A DNA stretch of 64,000 bases, from assembly GCA_023416655.1 (NCBI GenBank), contig JAEZHK010000039.1:1-64000 (forward strand), given 5' to 3'. The position numbers and the translations under genes are program-made. This DNA is from Bacillota bacterium (GTDB lineage Bacteria > Bacillota > Clostridia > Christensenellales > Aristaeellaceae). The notes beneath the pieces are model-generated. The model was not told the DNA's origin, searched no databases, and worked only from the letters and a program-made list of their open reading frames with translations. Positions 16,441-24,737 of this stretch are shown here, piece after piece (position 1 is the first letter of the stretch; every line of letters starts with the position of its first letter).

Positions 16441-17634
16441 ATGAAATTCAATCAGGACATGCTCGCCAGCCAAATGCGTTCGCTCAGCGGCAGCGCCATC
16501 CGCGAAATCTTCCACCTTCTCGCCAAGCCCGGCATGATCTCGTTTGCGGGCGGCAACCCGGCGGCGAGCGCGCTGGAGCCGGATGTCATCTCCGAACTGG
16601 GCCAGAAGGCGCTGGAAAAGCACGGCTGGATGCTCTTGCAATACGGCGCGACCGAGGGCTTTATGCCGCTTCGCGAGAGCGTCGTGGAGTTCGCGCGCCG
16701 CGCGGGCGTAAACGCGAATCCCGCGCAGGTACTCCCCACGCAGGGCTCCCAGCAGGCGATGGACCTATTGTGCAAGGCGCTCATCGATCCGGGCGACTGC
16801 GTACTGGTGGAGTCCCCCACTTTCCTCGGGGCGCTGCACACGCTGCGCACCTACCGGGCGGACCTCAAAGCCCTCGAAACCGACGAGGGCGGCGTGATTG
16901 TCGAGGCGGCGGAGGAGGCGATCCGGCGATACCGCCCGAAGCTGATGTACGTCATCCCCACCTTCCAGAACCCCACCGGCCGCACGCTGGCCTTTGAACG
17001 GCGCGAAAAACTGGCGGAACTCGCCGCGAAGTATGGCGTGATCCTGGCCGAGGACGATCCGTACCGCGACGTGCGCTTTGAAGGCAACCCGCTGCCCTCC
17101 ATCAAGTCCTTCGACAAGGAGGGCTGGGTGGTATACCTGGGCAGCTTCTCCAAGGTGATCGCGCCGGGCCTCCGCGTTGGCTACGCGGTGGTGGACCAGG
17201 AAGAACTCCTGAAGAAGATGATCATCGGCAAGCAGGCGACCGACGTGCACTCGCCGCTTCTCAGCCAGGCGATCGTGGACGGGTACCTGCGCAGCGGCCG
17301 GATGGAAGAGCACCTCGCGCGCATCTCGGCGGACTACAAGGCGCGCCTCGATGTGATGCTTGCGAAGCTGGACCTGCTCCCAAGCTCCATCACCCACACT
17401 CGGCCCGAAGGTGGCCTCTTCGTCTGGGCGGCGCTTCCGGAGGGCGTCAACGCGCTGGAAATGCTCAAAAAAGCGGTCGAGCGCAACGTCGCCTTCGTGC
17501 CCGGCACCCACTTCTACTTTGACGGCGGTCGCCTGAACACCATGCGCCTCAACTTCTCCAATGGGAAGTTTGAGGACGTGGAGGAGGGCATGGCGCGCCT
17601 GACCCAGGTGATCCTGGAGACACTGAATCAGTAA
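16441..17634 (+). CDS. PLP aminotransferase (fold type I), probably aromatic amino acid
   Basis: 397 residues, class I/II aminotransferase of the 2-aminoadipate/AraT-like group. Visible: GMISFAGGNPA, YGATEGFMPLRE, TQGSQQAMDL, PTFQNPTG, DDPYRD, and SFSKVIAPGLRVGY with the PLP lysine, plus a C-terminal MRLNFS arginine. Standing directly behind a tyrosine-specific T-box and 27 bases before tyrS, it most likely makes tyrosine (and phenylalanine) from the 2-oxo acids; that substrate is inferred from regulation, not from residues. GGGAGGGAAG precedes the start. Confidence 0.85.
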   Translation: MKFNQDMLASQMRSLSGSAIREIFHLLAKPGMISFAGGNPAASALEPDVISELGQKALEKHGWMLLQYGATEGFMPLRESVVEFARRAGVNANPAQVLPTQGSQQAMDLLCKALIDPGDCVLVESPTFLGALHTLRTYRADLKALETDEGGVIVEAAEEAIRRYRPKLMYVIPTFQNPTGRTLAFERREKLAELAAKYGVILAEDDPYRDVRFEGNPLPSIKSFDKEGWVVYLGSFSKVIAPGLRVGYAVVDQEELLKKMIIGKQATDVHSPLLSQAIVDGYLRSGRMEEHLARISADYKARLDVMLAKLDLLPSSITHTRPEGGLFVWAALPEGVNALEMLKKAVERNVAFVPGTHFYFDGGRLNTMRLNFSNGKFEDVEEGMARLTQVILETLNQ

Positions 17635-17661
17635 CTTTGAATCAGACGGAGGGTTCTTTCC

Positions 17662-18900
17662 ATGAAATCAGGACTGGACATCCTGCGCGAACGCGGATTT
17701 GTCGCGCAGATCACATTTGAGGAAGAGCTGGAGAAGCTGTTCCAATCGGGCGAGTGCGTCACCTACTACACGGGCTTTGACCCGACGGCGGACAGCCTGC
17801 ACATCGGCCACTACATCCCGATCATGGCGATGAGCCACCTGCAGAAGGCCGGCCACCGCCCCATCGCCCTGATGGGCGCGGGCACCGCCATGGTGGGCGA
17901 CCCGTCCGGCAAGACCGACATGCGCCGGATGCTGACGGTGGAGGACATCGACAATAACGCGCTCGCCGTCAAAAAGCAGATGGAGCGCTTCCTCGACTTC
18001 ACCAGCGACATCCCGAACCGGGCCATCATGGCCAACAACGCCGACTGGCTGCGCACGCTCAAGTACGTGGATTTCCTCCGGGATGTGGGCTCGCTCTTCT
18101 CGGTCAACCGCATGCTGACCGCCGATTGCTACAAGCAGCGCCTTGAAAAGGGCCTCACGTTCCTCGAATTCAACTACATGCTGATGCAGAGCTACGACTT
18201 TCTGGAGCTGTTCTACCGCCACAACTGCGTACTGCAGACCGGCGGCGACGACCAGTGGAGCAACATCCTCTCCGGCGCGGACCTGATCCGCCGCAAGGAG
18301 GGCAAGCCCGCCTTCGCGCTGACGTTCAAGCTCCTCCTGACCCACGACGGCCGCAAGATGGGCAAGACCGAGAAGGGCGCGCTGTGGCTGGACCCGAACC
18401 GCACCAGCCCCTACGAGTTCTACCAGTACTTCCGCAATGTCGACGATCAGGACGTGGAGAAGTGCCTGGCCCTCCTCACCTTCCTGCCGATGGAGGAGGT
18501 CAAGCGCCTCGCATCGCTCGAAGGCTCCGGCATCAACGAAGCCAAGCGGACGCTGGCGTTCGAGGTGACGAAGCTCATCCACGGCGAGGAGGAGGCGACC
18601 AAGGCGCGCACCGCGGCCGAGGCGCTCTTCAGCGGCGGCGGCGACATGGCCAATATCCCCACCACCCACATCACGCTGGATCAGTTCAATGAGGACAGCC
18701 GACTTGTCGCGCTCTGCGCGCTAACGGGCCTGACCAAGTCCAAGGGCGAGGCGCGCAAGGCCATCGAAGGCGGCGGGCTGTACGTGGGCGACGAGAAGGT
18801 GACCGAAGCGGACGCGCGCGCCACCGTCGAACAGCTTCGGGAAGGGCTGCTCCTCCGGCGCGGCAAGAAGAGCTACCACCGCGTGTTCCTTGACCAATGA
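17662..18900 (+). CDS. tyrS: Tyrosyl-tRNA synthetase
   Basis: Charges tRNA-Tyr. 412 residues, full length. Class I signatures: HIGH at 47-50, and KMGKT at ~232-236 in place of KMSKS. C-terminal S4-type RNA-binding domain (~345-410, SKGEARKAIEGGGLYV). GGAGGG precedes ATG 17662. Expressed from the Tyr T-box promoter with the aminotransferase; its stop overlaps the next start (ATGA). Confidence 0.97.
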   Translation: MKSGLDILRERGFVAQITFEEELEKLFQSGECVTYYTGFDPTADSLHIGHYIPIMAMSHLQKAGHRPIALMGAGTAMVGDPSGKTDMRRMLTVEDIDNNALAVKKQMERFLDFTSDIPNRAIMANNADWLRTLKYVDFLRDVGSLFSVNRMLTADCYKQRLEKGLTFLEFNYMLMQSYDFLELFYRHNCVLQTGGDDQWSNILSGADLIRRKEGKPAFALTFKLLLTHDGRKMGKTEKGALWLDPNRTSPYEFYQYFRNVDDQDVEKCLALLTFLPMEEVKRLASLEGSGINEAKRTLAFEVTKLIHGEEEATKARTAAEALFSGGGDMANIPTTHITLDQFNEDSRLVALCALTGLTKSKGEARKAIEGGGLYVGDEKVTEADARATVEQLREGLLLRRGKKSYHRVFLDQ

Positions 18901-19529
18901 CAAACCCCTACAAAACTTTGATGAAGCGCGGCGCTGACGAGTTTATCGTCAGCAAGTCGCGCTTTATCGGTACCGGCGCGCCGGTCTCCACGGAGGCCGA
19001 AGCGATCGCCTTCATTGGCGAGATCCGCGCGAAGCACCGCGAGGCCAGCCACAACGTCTACGCCTACATCCTGGGCGTGAACATGGGCGTCATGCGCTAC
19101 TCGGACGACGGCGAACCCTCCGGCACGGCGGGGATGCCGGTCCTCGAGGTGCTGCGCGCGAAGGGCCTCACCGACTGCGTCCTGGTGGTCACCCGCTACT
19201 TCGGCGGGGTCCTCTTGGGCGCGGGCGGCCTCGTGCGCGCCTACGCGCAGGGCGCACAGGTGGCGGTGGACGCCTCGGGCGTCGGCAACATGTACCCCAC
19301 CGCGCGCTACGCCATGGACGTGGACTACCCGCTGCTCGGGCGGGTGGAATATCATCTCAAGAGTCAGCCTGTCGAGATCGAGGAAAAGACATTTACGGAG
19401 ACGGTCACGCTGACGCTCCTGGTCAAGTGCCGGGACGAGCAGGCGTTCGTGGACGGCGTGGTCGCCGCCACGGACGGCCGCGTGCAGCCGCTCCGGTTTG
19501 AGGAGATGTATCGCGCATGGGAGACGTAA
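18897..19529 (+). CDS. YigZ/IMPACT (UPF0029) family protein
   Basis: 210 residues. Conserved core SKSRFIGTGAPV, SHNVYAYILG, SDDGEPSGTAGMPVLEVL, VVTRYFGGVLLGAGGLVRAY is diagnostic of the YigZ family; a ferredoxin-like second domain (~135-200) follows. In eukaryotes the IMPACT relative tunes translation-control kinases; the bacterial role is not settled, with nucleic-acid or ribosome contact suspected. ATG overlaps the tyrS stop by four bases and its own end overlaps the ATPase start by 13, so it is part of the tyrosine-regulated message. Confidence 0.9.
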   Translation: MTNPYKTLMKRGADEFIVSKSRFIGTGAPVSTEAEAIAFIGEIRAKHREASHNVYAYILGVNMGVMRYSDDGEPSGTAGMPVLEVLRAKGLTDCVLVVTRYFGGVLLGAGGLVRAYAQGAQVAVDASGVGNMYPTARYAMDVDYPLLGRVEYHLKSQPVEIEEKTFTETVTLTLLVKCRDEQAFVDGVVAATDGRVQPLRFEEMYRAWET

Positions 19530-21877
19530 CGAGGTTTGCGCCGCCGCTCGAGACGGGCCTCACTGCGCGTGAGGTTCGGGAGCGCGAGGCGCAGGGGCTG
19601 GACAACCGCGAGCGGCTGAAGGTCGGCAAGTCGGTTTCGCGCATCCTCAGCGAAAACCTTCTGACGCTGTTCAACTTTCTGAACTTAGGGCTAGCCATCG
19701 CGGTGCTGGCGGTCGGCTCCTTCCGGAACGCCCTCTTCATGGGCGTGGTGTTCACCAACGCCGTCATCGGCACCTATCAGGCGATCCGCGCCAAGAAGAC
19801 AGTGGAAAAGCTGAAGCTGGTGGTCGCGCCCGCGGCGAGGGTCCTCCGGGACGGAAAGACCGAAACCATCCCCGTCGAGCGCGTGGTGCTGGACGACCTG
19901 ATGCTGTTCGAGACGGGCAACCAGATTCTGGCGGACGCGATCCTCCGGGGCGGCGAGGTCGAGGCGGACGAGTCGCTTTTGACCGGCGAGAGCCTTCCCG
20001 TCAAGAAGAGGCCGGGCGACGAACTGAAATCCGGCAGCTTCATCGTATCCGGAAAATGCGTCGCGCAGGCGGAGCGCGTTGGCGACGCGACCTACGCTGC
20101 GACGCTCTCCCGCGAGGCCAAGGAAGAAAAGAACGCGAAGTCCGAGCTGATGAAGGCGCTGAACGCGCTGATCCGTGGCATGAGCTTCGTCATCATTCCG
20201 CTGGGGCTGATCCTGTTCGCCCGGCAGTACTGGCTCGGCGGCGGGCAGGTTCAGGACAGCGTGATCTCGACCGTCGCGGCGATGGTGGGCATGATCCCGG
20301 AAGGGCTGGTGCTCTTAACCAGCGTGGCGCTGGCGGTGGGCGTGGTGCGCCTGGCGCGGCGCAAGACGCTGGTGCAGTCACTGTACTCCATGGAGGACCT
20401 GGCACGGGTGGACGTATTGTGCCTGGACAAGACCGGCACCATCACCTCCGGCAACATGTCGTTCGAGCGGCTTGAGCCGCTGAACGGGGACGAGGCGGAA
20501 GCGGCGCTCGCGCTGGGCGCGATGCTGATGGCCGTCGGCGGTTCGGATTCCACGTCCAAGGCGCTCATGCCCCGCTTCCCCGCGCCCAATGGCGTGAAAA
20601 CCGGCCGCGTCGTGCCGTTCTCGTCGGCCCGCAAGTGGTCGGGTGCGGAGGTGGACGGCTGCGCCGTGGTGCTGGGCGCGCCGCAGTTCGTGCTGCCGGA
20701 CGCGGACGAGGCGGTCAAACAAAAAGTCGCGTCCTGCGCGTCGGGCGCGCTTCGGGTGCTGGTGCTGGCGAGCTGCAAGAACGCCCTCCCGGAGGACAGG
20801 CTGCCTGCGGGCCTCACGCCGCTGGCGCTGGTGCTGCTCTCCGACGAGATCCGCCCGGAAGCGCCGGACACGCTGAAGTTCTTTGAAAAAGAGGGCGTGA
20901 CGATCAAGGTGATCTCCGGCGACGACGCGGTGACCGTGTCGGCCATCGCGGTCCGCGCGGGCGTCAAGAACGCCGAGCAGTTCGTGGATGCCTCCACACT
21001 CAAAACCGATCAGGCCGTCACGGACGCCGCTCCCCGCTATGCGGTGTTCGGACGGGTCACGCCCCAGCAGAAGCGCCTGCTGGTGCGCGCCTTGAAGGCC
21101 CAGGGCCACACCGTGGCCATGACCGGCGACGGCGTGAACGATATCCCGGCGCTGAAGGAGGCCGACTGCTCGGTGGCGATGGCCTCCGGCAGCGACGCGG
21201 CGCGGCAGGTGGCCAGCCTCGTGCTGCTCGACTGCAACTTCGCCTCGATGCCCGAGGTGGTGATGGAGGGCCGCAGGGTCATCAACAACATCCGCCGCTC
21301 GGCCTCGCTGTTCCTGACCAAGACGGTGTTCTCGTTCCTTTTGAGCCTCCTGTCGCTCATCACCGGCGCGGGCTACCCCTTCGTGCCGATCCAACTGACG
21401 CTGTTCTCCACGGCCTCGGTGGGCATGCCGTCGTTCCTGTTGGCCCTCGAACCCAACCGGACCCGCGTCGAGGGGCGCTTCATGCCCTATGTGCTTTCCA
21501 AGGCGCTGCCGGGCGGCCTGACCATCGCGCTGGGCGCGTGGATCCTGTCGGCGCTGGCGGCGTCCCGCGGGCTTTCGGGCACGGAGGGCGGGACGCTGGC
21601 GACACTCTACCTGGTGGCGGTGGGCCTGATGGTGCTCCTTGCCTCCTGCTGGCCACTGAACCTGAAGCGCGCCGGGGTGTTCCTGCTGTCAACGGTGACT
21701 TTGGCCGTGGCGCTCCTTGGATTCCCGTCGTTTTTCGAGCTGACGGCGCTCTCCCCCGCCTCGCTCCAGGCGCTCGCCATCGCCGTCGCCGCGGCGGTCC
21801 CCTGCTTTTTCGGGCTGAACGCACTCATTTCCCGTATATTCCGGAGGATTTTGTCGGCCAAAACCTTGCATCCGTAA
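19517..21877 (+). CDS. P-type ATPase (CtpE-like cation transporter)
   Basis: 786 residues, membrane pump. TGES actuator loop (LLTGESLPVK, ~156-165), phosphorylated aspartate D304 in DKTGTIT, PEGL in the fourth transmembrane helix (IPEGLVLLTS), and GDGVNDIPAL hinge. The P-domain-to-TM ordering and the lack of N-terminal metal-binding cysteines point away from heavy-metal pumps and toward the P2-like CtpE group (Ca2+ proposed in mycobacteria). About ten membrane helices. GAGGAG lies inside the yigZ end. Being last in a tyrosine T-box operon gives no clue to the ion. Confidence 0.88.
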   Translation: MGDVTRFAPPLETGLTAREVREREAQGLDNRERLKVGKSVSRILSENLLTLFNFLNLGLAIAVLAVGSFRNALFMGVVFTNAVIGTYQAIRAKKTVEKLKLVVAPAARVLRDGKTETIPVERVVLDDLMLFETGNQILADAILRGGEVEADESLLTGESLPVKKRPGDELKSGSFIVSGKCVAQAERVGDATYAATLSREAKEEKNAKSELMKALNALIRGMSFVIIPLGLILFARQYWLGGGQVQDSVISTVAAMVGMIPEGLVLLTSVALAVGVVRLARRKTLVQSLYSMEDLARVDVLCLDKTGTITSGNMSFERLEPLNGDEAEAALALGAMLMAVGGSDSTSKALMPRFPAPNGVKTGRVVPFSSARKWSGAEVDGCAVVLGAPQFVLPDADEAVKQKVASCASGALRVLVLASCKNALPEDRLPAGLTPLALVLLSDEIRPEAPDTLKFFEKEGVTIKVISGDDAVTVSAIAVRAGVKNAEQFVDASTLKTDQAVTDAAPRYAVFGRVTPQQKRLLVRALKAQGHTVAMTGDGVNDIPALKEADCSVAMASGSDAARQVASLVLLDCNFASMPEVVMEGRRVINNIRRSASLFLTKTVFSFLLSLLSLITGAGYPFVPIQLTLFSTASVGMPSFLLALEPNRTRVEGRFMPYVLSKALPGGLTIALGAWILSALAASRGLSGTEGGTLATLYLVAVGLMVLLASCWPLNLKRAGVFLLSTVTLAVALLGFPSFFELTALSPASLQALAIAVAAAVPCFFGLNALISRIFRRILSAKTLHP

Positions 21878-21894
21878 TCTTCCGGGTGTATACT
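21866..21894 (+). promoter_or_regulatory. Promoter of ilvE
   Basis: TTGCAT (21866-21871), 17-base spacer, TATACT (21889-21894); it overlaps the end of the ATPase gene, separating ilvE from the tyrosine operon. Confidence 0.7.
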
Positions 21895-21927
21895 AGGCGG
21901 TAAACATTTGGAATGGAGGGGCTAAAC

Positions 21928-22989
21928 ATGGAAATCCGCTTTGTGCCGGCCGAAACGCTGAAAGCCAAACCCACCGACGAAACCACTCTGGGCTTTGGCC
22001 GAATTTTCACCGACTATATGTTCGAAATGGACTATTCGGTGGAGAAGGGCTGGCACGATCCCCGGGTAACGCCCTTCCACAACTTTGAGCTGTCCCCGGC
22101 CGCGATGGTGCTGCACTACAGCCAGACCATCTTCGAGGGCCTGAAGATGTACCGCACGGAAGACGGCTTCCAGCTGTTCCGCCCGCGCGACAACTTCCGC
22201 CGTATGAACGTGTCCGCCGAGCGCATGGCCATCCCCCAGTTTGACGTGGAGGTTGCGATGGCGGGCCTTCTGAAGCTTCTGGAAGCCGACAAGGAGTGGA
22301 CGCCCTCCTCGCCCGGCACCACGCTCTACATCCGCCCGTTCATCATCGCGACGGACCCCTTCGTGGGCGTCCGCAGCGGCCATAACTACAAATTCTGCAT
22401 CATCCTGTCGCCGGTGGGCGCCTACTACGCCAGCGGGCTCGAACCGGTGGGCATCTACGTGGAGGACAAGTACGTGCGCGCCGTGCGCGGCGGCGTGGGC
22501 TTTGCAAAGACCGGCGGCAACTACGCGGCCTCCCTCAAGGCGGGCGACGTCGCCAAGAAGAAGGGCTACGCTCAGGTACTGTGGCTGGACGGCATCGAGC
22601 AGAAGTACGTCGAGGAAGTCGGCGCGATGAACATGATGTTCGTCATCGACGGCAAGATCGTGACGCCCATGCTCAACGGCTCCATCCTCTCCGGCATCAC
22701 AAGGGATTCCGTGCTGACCCTGGCCAAGGACGCGGGCCTTGAGGCAGAGGAGCGCAAGGTCTCCATCGACGAAATCGTGGAGGGCGCGAAATCCGGCCGC
22801 GTGACCGAGGCCTTCGGCACCGGCACCGCCGCGGTGGTATCTCCCGTTGGCACGTTGTGCTACGGCGAGGAGTGCGTGACCTTCGGCGACGGAAAGATCG
22901 GAAAATACACCCAGGACTTCTACGACACACTGACCGGCATCCAGTACGGCCGGCTCCCCGATCCCCACGGCTGGATCATCAAACTGTGA
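21928..22989 (+). CDS. ilvE: Branched-chain amino acid aminotransferase
   Basis: Interconverts leucine, isoleucine, valine and their 2-oxo acids with 2-oxoglutarate. 353 residues, fold type IV, the longer 'type II' form (FGRIFTDYMFEMDY, HYSQTIFEGLKMYR, FRPRDNFRRMN). PLP lysine in GGNYAASLKAG; EVGAMNMMFV and the GTGTAAVVSPVG loop are present. An ATG five codons upstream overlaps the ribosome site GGAGGGG, so ATG 21928 is the start. The pseudouridine synthase starts inside its stop codon (GTGA). Confidence 0.95.
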   Translation: MEIRFVPAETLKAKPTDETTLGFGRIFTDYMFEMDYSVEKGWHDPRVTPFHNFELSPAAMVLHYSQTIFEGLKMYRTEDGFQLFRPRDNFRRMNVSAERMAIPQFDVEVAMAGLLKLLEADKEWTPSSPGTTLYIRPFIIATDPFVGVRSGHNYKFCIILSPVGAYYASGLEPVGIYVEDKYVRAVRGGVGFAKTGGNYAASLKAGDVAKKKGYAQVLWLDGIEQKYVEEVGAMNMMFVIDGKIVTPMLNGSILSGITRDSVLTLAKDAGLEAEERKVSIDEIVEGAKSGRVTEAFGTGTAAVVSPVGTLCYGEECVTFGDGKIGKYTQDFYDTLTGIQYGRLPDPHGWIIKL

Positions 22990-23813
22990 GGCAGATTACG
23001 GTAGCGGAAGGCGTGCGGGCGATGTCGCTCGCACGCTATCTTTCACGCTCGTTTCCGATGTGCCCCGGCCACATTCTCCGCAATGCCATGAAGCGCCGGG
23101 ACGTCCGCGTGAACGGCGCGCGCTCCGGCGAGGACGCGGTCGTATCCGGCGGCGACCAACTGGCCGTCTACATTGACGACCGCTTTCTGACCGCGCCAGC
23201 CAAGGTGCTGTACGAGGACGGCCATATCCTGGCGCTTCAGAAACCCCAGGGCCTGCCGGTGGATGTGGACGCAGACGGCATAGGCGAGGACACGCTGCTT
23301 AGCCGCGCGCGCGCGTTGTACCCTTCCGCCGAGCTCTGCCACCGGCTGGACGCGGGCACCGGCGGTGTCACGCTTCTGGCGCTCACGGAAGACATCCGCG
23401 CATACCTCACCGACGCCTTCAAAAACCACCTGATCGAAAAGACCTACCGCTGCCTGGTGATCGGCTGCCCGGAGAAACCGGAGGGCGAACTGGTCCACTA
23501 CCTCAGAAAGGACGCGGACGCCGCGCTCGTTAAGGAAACCGGCCCGAACCACCCCGGCGCGATGCGCGCATCGCTCAAATACCGCGTGATCGAGCGGCGC
23601 GGCGAAACCACCCTGGTCGAGATTAACCTGGGCACCGGCCGCACCCACCAGATCCGCGCCCAGATGGCGCTCATCGGCTGTCCTGTCGTGGGCGACGACA
23701 AATACGGCGACCGCGCCGCCAACAAGCGCTTTCACGCCCCTTTCCCCGCGCTCTGGTGCGTCCGTCTTCGCCTCTCTGATGGTAGAGCCTTCGAATCTGA
23801 AGAGGGCTTCTAA
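22986..23813 (+). CDS. RluA-family 23S/tRNA pseudouridine synthase
   Basis: Converts uridine to pseudouridine in RNA. 275 residues. N-terminal S4-like region (SLARYLSRSF, KRRDVRVNGAR), catalytic HRLDAGTGGVTLLA with the active aspartate, and the C-terminal GRTHQIRAQMALIGCPVVGD. GTG start at 22986 overlaps the ilvE stop. Its last ~15 codons belong to a unit that is repeated, in decayed form, twice downstream (see repeat entry), so the present C-terminus may have been altered by that duplication. Confidence 0.93.
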   Translation: MRQITVAEGVRAMSLARYLSRSFPMCPGHILRNAMKRRDVRVNGARSGEDAVVSGGDQLAVYIDDRFLTAPAKVLYEDGHILALQKPQGLPVDVDADGIGEDTLLSRARALYPSAELCHRLDAGTGGVTLLALTEDIRAYLTDAFKNHLIEKTYRCLVIGCPEKPEGELVHYLRKDADAALVKETGPNHPGAMRASLKYRVIERRGETTLVEINLGTGRTHQIRAQMALIGCPVVGDDKYGDRAANKRFHAPFPALWCVRLRLSDGRAFESEEGF

Positions 23814-24130
23814 ACCCCTCCCCCACCACGGATCACGGTTCCAACACCCATCGCCCGCTATTCGCCATGCTCCGATGCATCCCTGTTCACAGTGCTCCGT
23901 CGCATCCCGGCTGCGCCTCCAGGACTGCAGAGCCTTCAAATCCGAATCAGGCTTTTAAACCCCTCCCCCACTTCGGATCGGTTCAAAACCCCGCGCCCAC
24001 TGTTCACCGTACTCCTTCGCATCCCGGCTGCGCCTCCCTGTTCACTGTTCTACGTCGCATCCCGGCTTCGCCTACCGGGCGGCAGAACCTTCGAATCCGA
24101 ATCGGGCTTCCGAGTCTCTTCTCTCTCCCT
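23766..24130 (+). repeat. Three imperfect ~150-bp tandem units copied from the end of the rluA-type gene
   Basis: The word agRgCCTTCgAATCtGAA...GGCTTC recurs at 23784, 23929 and 24084 (spacing 145 and 155). Unit 1 is still coding (the last codons of the synthase); units 2 and 3 are non-coding and diverged. Between them CGCATCCCGGCTGCGCCT also recurs. This explains most of the 476-base gap 23814-24289. I see no other gene in it. Confidence 0.75.
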
Positions 24131-24237
24131 CGAATCCCATGTCTTATGGCTTCCATCTTTCGGTTCGCCCCTGCCGGATTTTCCATCACATCAGCATCCG
24201 ATGTTCCTGCCACGACATGAAAATTCTCCCTGACACC

Positions 24238-24266
24238 TTGACATGAGCACCCTCATACGCTATAAT
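24238..24266 (+). promoter_or_regulatory. Promoter of tRNA-Ser
   Basis: Perfect consensus: TTGACA (24238-24243), 17-base spacer, TATAAT (24261-24266), ending 23 bases before the tRNA. Confidence 0.9.
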
Positions 24267-24289
24267 TATCAATGCGCTCTGCACAGTGT

Positions 24290-24378
24290 GGAAGAGTATC
24301 GAAGTGGTCATAACGGGCCTGACTCGAAATCAGGTGAGCTGAAAGGCTCCGTGGGTTCGAATCCCACCTCTTCCGCCA
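24290..24378 (+). tRNA. tRNA-Ser, anticodon CGA
   Basis: 89 bases with encoded CCA. Acceptor stem GGAAGAG/CTCTTCC, anticodon arm CCTGA-CTCGAAA-TCAGG giving anticodon CGA (reads UCG), a long class II variable arm (GTGAGCTGAAAGGCTC), and T arm GTGGG-TTCGAAT-CCCAC. The CCA end is also the first three bases of the adjoining dispersed repeat. Confidence 0.97.
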
Positions 24379-24615
24379 TCAATACCGACATTAGTTGGTG
24401 CAAATAAGCTCGCCGGTTACGGCGGGCTTTTTTGTATCCCTGCAAATTCGCCATGAAATACTGGCTTTTTTTCGCCTATTTTGCAGGAATACACGGGCGG
24501 GCTCACAGGCGGCTTTTCGACGTGGGCGGGTGGCAGAAAAATGCGCCTCACGGGCACTCAAAAATACACGATCTCCAAAGGCTCCCGTGTAATCGTGTAC
24601 TGATGCACCCACCCG
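24376..24615 (+). repeat. Dispersed structured repeat, copy 1 (fused to tRNA-Ser)
   Basis: About 240 bp shared with 27791-28027 and, without its first part, 28497-28653, all in the same direction. It opens CCATCAATACCGACATTAGT, includes a U-tailed terminator (24407-24434), then CTGCAAAT...ATTTTGCAGGAAT and ATACACGGGCGGG...CCCGTGTAA, two internal inverted pairs, and ends GATGCACCCACCCG. The terminator serves tRNA-Ser. Any peptides readable in it differ between copies, so it is probably not coding. Confidence 0.8.
24407..24434 (+). terminator. Terminator of tRNA-Ser within repeat copy 1
   Basis: AGCTCGCCG pairs with CGGCGGGCT around GTTA, followed by TTTTTTGT. Confidence 0.8.
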
Positions 24616-24675
24616 TAGCTTGGGCCAACTTTTGTGCAACTCACTTCAGATAAACGCAACTTACATGTCAATCCC

Positions 24676-24704
24676 TTGAGTGGCCTGGGCAAATGATCTA
24701 TACT
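24676..24704 (+). promoter_or_regulatory. Promoter of the membrane hydrolase
   Basis: TTGAGT (24676-24681), 17-base spacer, TATACT (24699-24704). Confidence 0.7.
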
Positions 24705-24737
24705 GCCCATGACCTCAGACGAAAGGGAGTATCATTT

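Noticed and set aside
24395..24592. Short peptide readable in the dispersed repeat
   Set aside because: The corresponding frames in the three copies differ in length and sequence beyond a few words; no ribosome site.
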